From assembly GCA_002403305.1 (NCBI GenBank), contig DHHM01000001.1:124001-188000 (forward strand): a stretch of DNA of 64,000 nucleotides, read 5' to 3'. The notes beneath the pieces were generated by a model. The model was not told where the DNA came from and did not search any database. It worked only from the letters and a program-made list of their open reading frames with translations. Positions 60,638 to 64,000 of this stretch are shown here, piece after piece. Position 1 is the stretch's first letter; every line of letters starts with the position of its first letter. The stretch comes from Bacteroidales bacterium UBA4772. GTDB taxonomy: Bacteria; Bacteroidota; Bacteroidia; Bacteroidales; VadinHA17. Made by a program: the position numbers and the translations under genes.

Positions 60638-60813
60638 GGCAGGTCTTCTGACTCATCCCTACTCACCGGGCCTTCCCGTCCGCCAATTGGCGAACAGTGG
60701 CGGGAAATCCGGCTGTAATGATCCGCAAACGGCGGAACAGGCTTCACAGCAGCGGGCACTGTCCCTGGTTTAAACAGGGTTCCCTTTTCACTGCCGGAAA
60801 AAACCGGCAGCAC
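60638..60813 (-). promoter_or_regulatory. Cobalamin riboswitch
   Basis: The minus strand, read from 60813, has GCCGG-tttttt-CCGGC, AAAAGGGAA, a CCTG...CAGGGA stem, ACAGTGCCCGCTGCTGTGAA, the ACAGCCGGATTTCCCGCCACTG core, GGGAAGGCCC and finally the B12 box GAGTCAGAAGACCTGCC. Together these follow the cobalamin riboswitch pattern closely. It ends about 40 bases before the btuB start, so it most likely shuts expression of the six downstream genes when adenosylcobalamin is present. A clear T-rich terminator was not found between the box and btuB, so control may act at translation. Confidence 0.93.
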
Positions 60814-60823
60814 CAGAATGATA

Positions 60824-60831
60824 CAAATGTA
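60824..60831 (-). promoter_or_regulatory. Predicted -7 box of the B12 operon
   Basis: The minus strand reads TACATTTG, an exact TAnnTTTG, ending 11 bases before the first riboswitch stem. The predicted transcript start, near 60817, agrees with the riboswitch boundary. A clear TTG at -33 was not found. Confidence 0.6.
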
Positions 60832-60886
60832 ATGAATTACCCGATCAGTATCCGGGGATAATTATCAACAAACGGATAAAGAGTGT

Positions 60887-63082
60887 TCATTTCATTATGA
60901 ACTTCAGCTCTCCTCCCGTCATTATCTCCTCATATGTGATATAGTTACGGTCAAGTCTTTCTCCGTTCAGGAAAATTTCACTGACATTAATTTTTAATGC
61001 CGAATTGTTTTCCGCACTGACTGTAAATATCTTTCCTCCCGGAAGTGAGATCTCCGCACGCGCGAGGAGAGGACTTCCGATGACAAATCTGCCGTCAGCG
61101 GGATTGACCGGGTAGAAACCCATTGCTGAAAAGAGATACCATGCAGACATCTGTCCGCAGTCTTCATTGCCGCAGAGACCGTCCCTGCCATCGGTGTACA
61201 TCTCTTTCATTATCCTGCGGACTGTTGTTTCAGTCCTCGCAGGGTCACCGGCCATGGAGAAGAGGTAAGAGATATGGTGTGACGGTTCATTGCCGTGAGC
61301 ATACTGGCCTATCAGGCCGCTGATGTCAGGAGAGGCATTCTCTCCCCTGACCTCCTCATTCACGTTGAAAAGGCTGTCAAGGCGTTCCAGGAAAAGCTCC
61401 CTGCTGCCGAAAAGAGATATCAGTCCTTCAACGTCATGAGGCACCAGCCAGGTGTACTGCCAGCCGTTGCCCTCGGTGAAGTCTGAGCGTGTATGATGGG
61501 AATAAAGCGGATCGTACCCGGGACGCCAGCTGCCATCGCTCATCCGTCCGCGTACAAAGAGGATGGTTGTGTCGAACAGGTTGCGGTAATTTTTTGATCG
61601 CAGGAGAAACTCCCCGGCAATATCAGGATGGCCAAGATCAGCAGCCATCTGTGAGATGCACCAGTCGTCAATGGCATATTCCATGGTTTTAGCCACCGAC
61701 TCATTCTCCAGCTCCGAGGGTATATAGCCATAGCTCCTGTAGTGGTCAAGGCCACGGAAATCGAGTGAGGCAGAGTGGAGGGCCGCATCAAGGGCTCTCT
61801 CATAATCAAATCCGGGCAGCTTCTTGTGTACGGCATCAGCCAGAACCGGCACGGCATGATAGCCAATCATGCAGTTTGTCTCATTGCCGGCCAGAGACCA
61901 TACCGGCAGTTTGCCCTGCTGCTCCCTGATGGTAAGCATGGTATTGATAAAATCAGGTAGCAAGTCAGGTGCCGTGATGGTAAAGAGCGGATGTGCTGCC
62001 CTGTAGGTGTCCCACAGTGAAAATACAGTATAGTTGGTGAACCCTTCAGCCGTATGTACTTCTCCGTCAGTGCCCCTGTACCTGCCGTCGGTATCGCACC
62101 ACAGTGAGGGTGCGATCATGGAATGATAGAGAGCAGTGTAGAAAACCTTCATCACGGAGCTGTCTGAAGACTCTGCCCTGATGACGCTCAGTCGCTTCTG
62201 CCACGCCTGTCCTGCGGCAGCAGCAGCAGCGTTGAAGTCCCATCCTTCCGTCTCGGCATCGAGGTTGCCGGCTGCCCCTGCCTCATCCACGGCCGAGATG
62301 CCTGTCCTGACCAGCAGCTCATCTCCCTGTTTCACCTCAAAGGCAAGAAGAGCGGCGATGTTTTTTCCGCTTACCGCCGTGTCACCCGCAGGGTGACCTG
62401 CGTCAAGCATTGTGATTGAGGCCGGAGAGCGGGAGAAGAGAGAATAAAAATACTGATACTGCCTCTCAGCCCATCCCTGCGAGATACGCATGCCTGACAG
62501 GGCTGTGCCGTCCCATCGCAGGCTGCATGCGGCTGGCCGGTCCCAGTTGATGGCAAACCCCAGGTCTACAAGAACATGCATTATCCCGTCATCAGCAGCG
62601 GTGTACCGCTGTATGCCGCACCGCGGTGTGACAGTCAGCTCCGCGTTAACGCCGTTAGCCAGTGCCACAGCATAATAACCCGGCCGGGCCTGCTCGGCCT
62701 CATGAGAGAAGAGGCTCCTGTTGATTTTTGCCAGTGACGCCGTGCTGTCAGGCAGATCCAGGGTAAATTCATGCATCGAAGGGAGGAAAAGAATGTCACA
62801 GAGATCCCCGATGCCGGTACCGCTCAGATGAGTATGACTGAAGCCGGCTATCACCGTATCAGACCAGTGGTATCCTGAACACCATTCCCAGCCCGAGGTT
62901 CCGTTGTCAGGACTGAGCTGTACCATGCCGAAGGGGGTGGTGGCACCTGGAAAGGTGTGTCCGTGTGCCGCTGTGCCTATAAAAGGATCTACATAGATGG
63001 TCAGATCATCCAGTGAGGGGGAGCTGCAGGCAACGGCAAGAAGGGCCGGCAATGCAGCAAGCAGTAATATTCTTTTTATCAT
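60887..63082 (-). CDS. GH92 alpha-mannosidase lipoprotein
   Basis: The 731-residue protein has a lipoprotein signal (LPALLAVACSS) and the GH92 features VDPFIGTAAHGHTFPGATTPFGMVQLSPD, SGYHWSDTVIAGFSHTHLSGTG, GNEPSHHISYLFS with the catalytic Glu, and GNEDCGQMSAWYLFSAMGFYPV. GH92 enzymes are Ca2+-dependent exo-alpha-mannosidases acting on host or fungal N-glycans or mannans. This copy would sit on the periplasmic face of a membrane. Gene spacing to the upstream transglutaminase-like gene is 6 bp, so the two are probably one unit. The alpha-1,2 specificity common in the family is not proven here. Confidence 0.93.
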   Translation of the reverse strand: MIKRILLLAALPALLAVACSSPSLDDLTIYVDPFIGTAAHGHTFPGATTPFGMVQLSPDNGTSGWEWCSGYHWSDTVIAGFSHTHLSGTGIGDLCDILFLPSMHEFTLDLPDSTASLAKINRSLFSHEAEQARPGYYAVALANGVNAELTVTPRCGIQRYTAADDGIMHVLVDLGFAINWDRPAACSLRWDGTALSGMRISQGWAERQYQYFYSLFSRSPASITMLDAGHPAGDTAVSGKNIAALLAFEVKQGDELLVRTGISAVDEAGAAGNLDAETEGWDFNAAAAAAGQAWQKRLSVIRAESSDSSVMKVFYTALYHSMIAPSLWCDTDGRYRGTDGEVHTAEGFTNYTVFSLWDTYRAAHPLFTITAPDLLPDFINTMLTIREQQGKLPVWSLAGNETNCMIGYHAVPVLADAVHKKLPGFDYERALDAALHSASLDFRGLDHYRSYGYIPSELENESVAKTMEYAIDDWCISQMAADLGHPDIAGEFLLRSKNYRNLFDTTILFVRGRMSDGSWRPGYDPLYSHHTRSDFTEGNGWQYTWLVPHDVEGLISLFGSRELFLERLDSLFNVNEEVRGENASPDISGLIGQYAHGNEPSHHISYLFSMAGDPARTETTVRRIMKEMYTDGRDGLCGNEDCGQMSAWYLFSAMGFYPVNPADGRFVIGSPLLARAEISLPGGKIFTVSAENNSALKINVSEIFLNGERLDRNYITYEEIMTGGELKFIMK

Positions 63083-63088
63083 GTCAGT

Positions 63089-64000
63089 CTATCTTATCTT
63101 TTTCAGTATCTGTTCTCCGGTACCTATGCGGTAGCCCTCCGACGAGAAGAGGATATTGCCCGTGCTGTCGCAGCACAGAACCACAGGCATAGGTCTCCCG
63201 CTACTGCCGGTGCCAAGCGCCGATGCCATAAAAGCCAGGCCACTGTCCTCGGCGAAGAGTGTGTTTTCGGCTGTGCCACTGATCTGATCCGTGCTGAATC
63301 CGGGCGGCGTTCGCTCCGGGTCAGTGAGGAAGATGAAATATCCGCCCCAGGCATCAAACTCACTCTTCAGCCGCGGGAGATCATTCAGTATGTGGCGGGT
63401 AGGCTCCCTACCGGGTTCGATCCAGATGAAGACCAGCCCCTTCTCTGCCACAGAGAGCGGACTGAGCGTCCCTCCGCTGATGAGACGCAACTCCCCGGCG
63501 AGATCCGCTGTGCCTGATATTGCAGAGGTCTCTTCCAGCTCCCTGAGCCGGACAGCCACTGTCTTTTCCTCTCCCGGGGCCAGGGTGAAGAAGGTCAGCG
63601 AGGAGAGTACGTTACCGTTCTCATCCCTGTTGCCGGTAGTGAGCATATACTGTCCCGGATCGAGAGGAATAAGTTTTGACATGTCACTCACCCTGGTTCC
63701 GTATTCGTATTTGAGGGTCTGATACTTTCCCCTGTCAATCCGCGCCAGGGAAAAATGAACGTGATATTCCGGCACCGGATCAGCCAGATCAGAACTGAAG
63801 GTAATGTAACCCACTGAACCTGAAGGTATTTCTTCATCATCAAACCATACGTTATGCCACCGGCCGTTTACATGATACTGCGGTCTTCCTGTTCCCGGTG
63901 CCAGCCTGGCAGGGACCCCCGCGTTCCTGCAGAGGGCCACGGTGAAGATATCGCGGGAGTGGCTGTCAGCACGGCGCAATCGCAGTACTCCCCCGGGGGT
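63089..64000 (-). CDS. Transglutaminase-like protein, C-terminal part (runs off the window)
   Basis: The frame is open through the window end, and codons to position 64000 read TPGGVLR then LRRADSHSRDIFTVALCRNAGVPARLAPG. That is the end of a transglutaminase-like core, with C..AGVPAR. The visible 304 codons continue with a beta-rich domain (YMLTTGNRDENGNVLSSLTFF) and a C-terminal thioredoxin-like stretch (LVFIWIEPGREPTRHILNDL; WGGYFIFLTDPE; PVVLCCDSTGNILFSSEGYR). Family members with a transglutaminase core and such a tail are found before GH92 genes in Bacteroidota, as here. The N-terminus and active-site Cys lie beyond the window. Function is unproven. Confidence 0.7.
   Translation of the reverse strand, partial: TPGGVLRLRRADSHSRDIFTVALCRNAGVPARLAPGTGRPQYHVNGRWHNVWFDDEEIPSGSVGYITFSSDLADPVPEYHVHFSLARIDRGKYQTLKYEYGTRVSDMSKLIPLDPGQYMLTTGNRDENGNVLSSLTFFTLAPGEEKTVAVRLRELEETSAISGTADLAGELRLISGGTLSPLSVAEKGLVFIWIEPGREPTRHILNDLPRLKSEFDAWGGYFIFLTDPERTPPGFSTDQISGTAENTLFAEDSGLAFMASALGTGSSGRPMPVVLCCDSTGNILFSSEGYRIGTGEQILKKIR

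Noticed and set aside
60598..60813. 72-codon N-terminal extension of btuB
   Set aside because: The codons coincide with the cobalamin riboswitch, and the signal peptide begins at the Met at 60597.

Overview
The window is about 64 kb of roughly 50% GC chromosomal DNA from a member of the Bacteroidota, most likely a Bacteroidales-type organism that uses fermentation or anaerobic respiration. The evidence is a complete moxR-batABCDE aerotolerance operon, a secreted protease with a type IX secretion sorting domain, a GH92 mannosidase lipoprotein, a BtuB/BtuG B12 receptor pair, an Lnb-type lipoprotein acyltransferase, a DAHP synthase-chorismate mutase fusion, and several upstream sequences matching the Bacteroidota -7 box TAnnTTTG. 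No phage, plasmid, CRISPR array or intact insertion sequence is visible.

Layout. 1-4 kb: the 5' end of an acyl-CoA synthetase gene, the remnant of a GntP gluconate permease, and a three-gene ABC operon (NEW3-domain protein, ATPase, permease). 4-8.8 kb, minus strand: an aromatic (tyrosine) operon of aminotransferase, tyrA, DAHP synthase/chorismate mutase and aroA. It is preceded by a 26-codon leader peptide containing YCYYYFYY and by a terminator, which together form a tyrosine attenuator. 8.8-18.2 kb: CYTH and VTT-type proteins, YceI, an SDR, an overlapping VTC/DUF4956/DUF2490 operon, a frameshifted sulfatase, an EamA transporter and a GH130 phosphorylase. 18.4-22.1 kb: a compact kamA, ATP-grasp, ATP-grasp, GNAT operon that looks biosynthetic, with a C-terminally truncated threonine aldolase at its 3' edge. 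22.9-28.2 kb: ung, then a coupled operon of a molybdopterin oxidoreductase, a fused Fe-S/membrane-anchor subunit and a PLP-dependent sulfur amino acid enzyme.

28.3-37 kb: the nine-gene moxR-bat operon. 37-47 kb: Lnb-like protein, glpK, a cytidylate-kinase-like protein, a cold-shock gene with a strong terminator, trkH, tRNA-Arg(TCT), two tandem LeuC-LeuD fused hydro-lyases and an AraC regulator. 47-52 kb: a small MITE-like inverted-repeat element, bioG, brkB/yihY, comB and a TlpA-like lineage protein. 52-60.8 kb: a B12 uptake operon with a cobalamin riboswitch, btuB and btuG, a T9SS-secreted trypsin-like protease, then btuF, btuC and btuD. 60.9-64 kb: a GH92 alpha-mannosidase and the 3' part of a transglutaminase-like gene that runs off the window.

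The most interesting items are the tyrosine attenuator, the kamA/ATP-grasp/GNAT cluster (conserved lysine-aminomutase residues, product unknown), and the secreted protease embedded in a riboswitch-controlled B12 operon.
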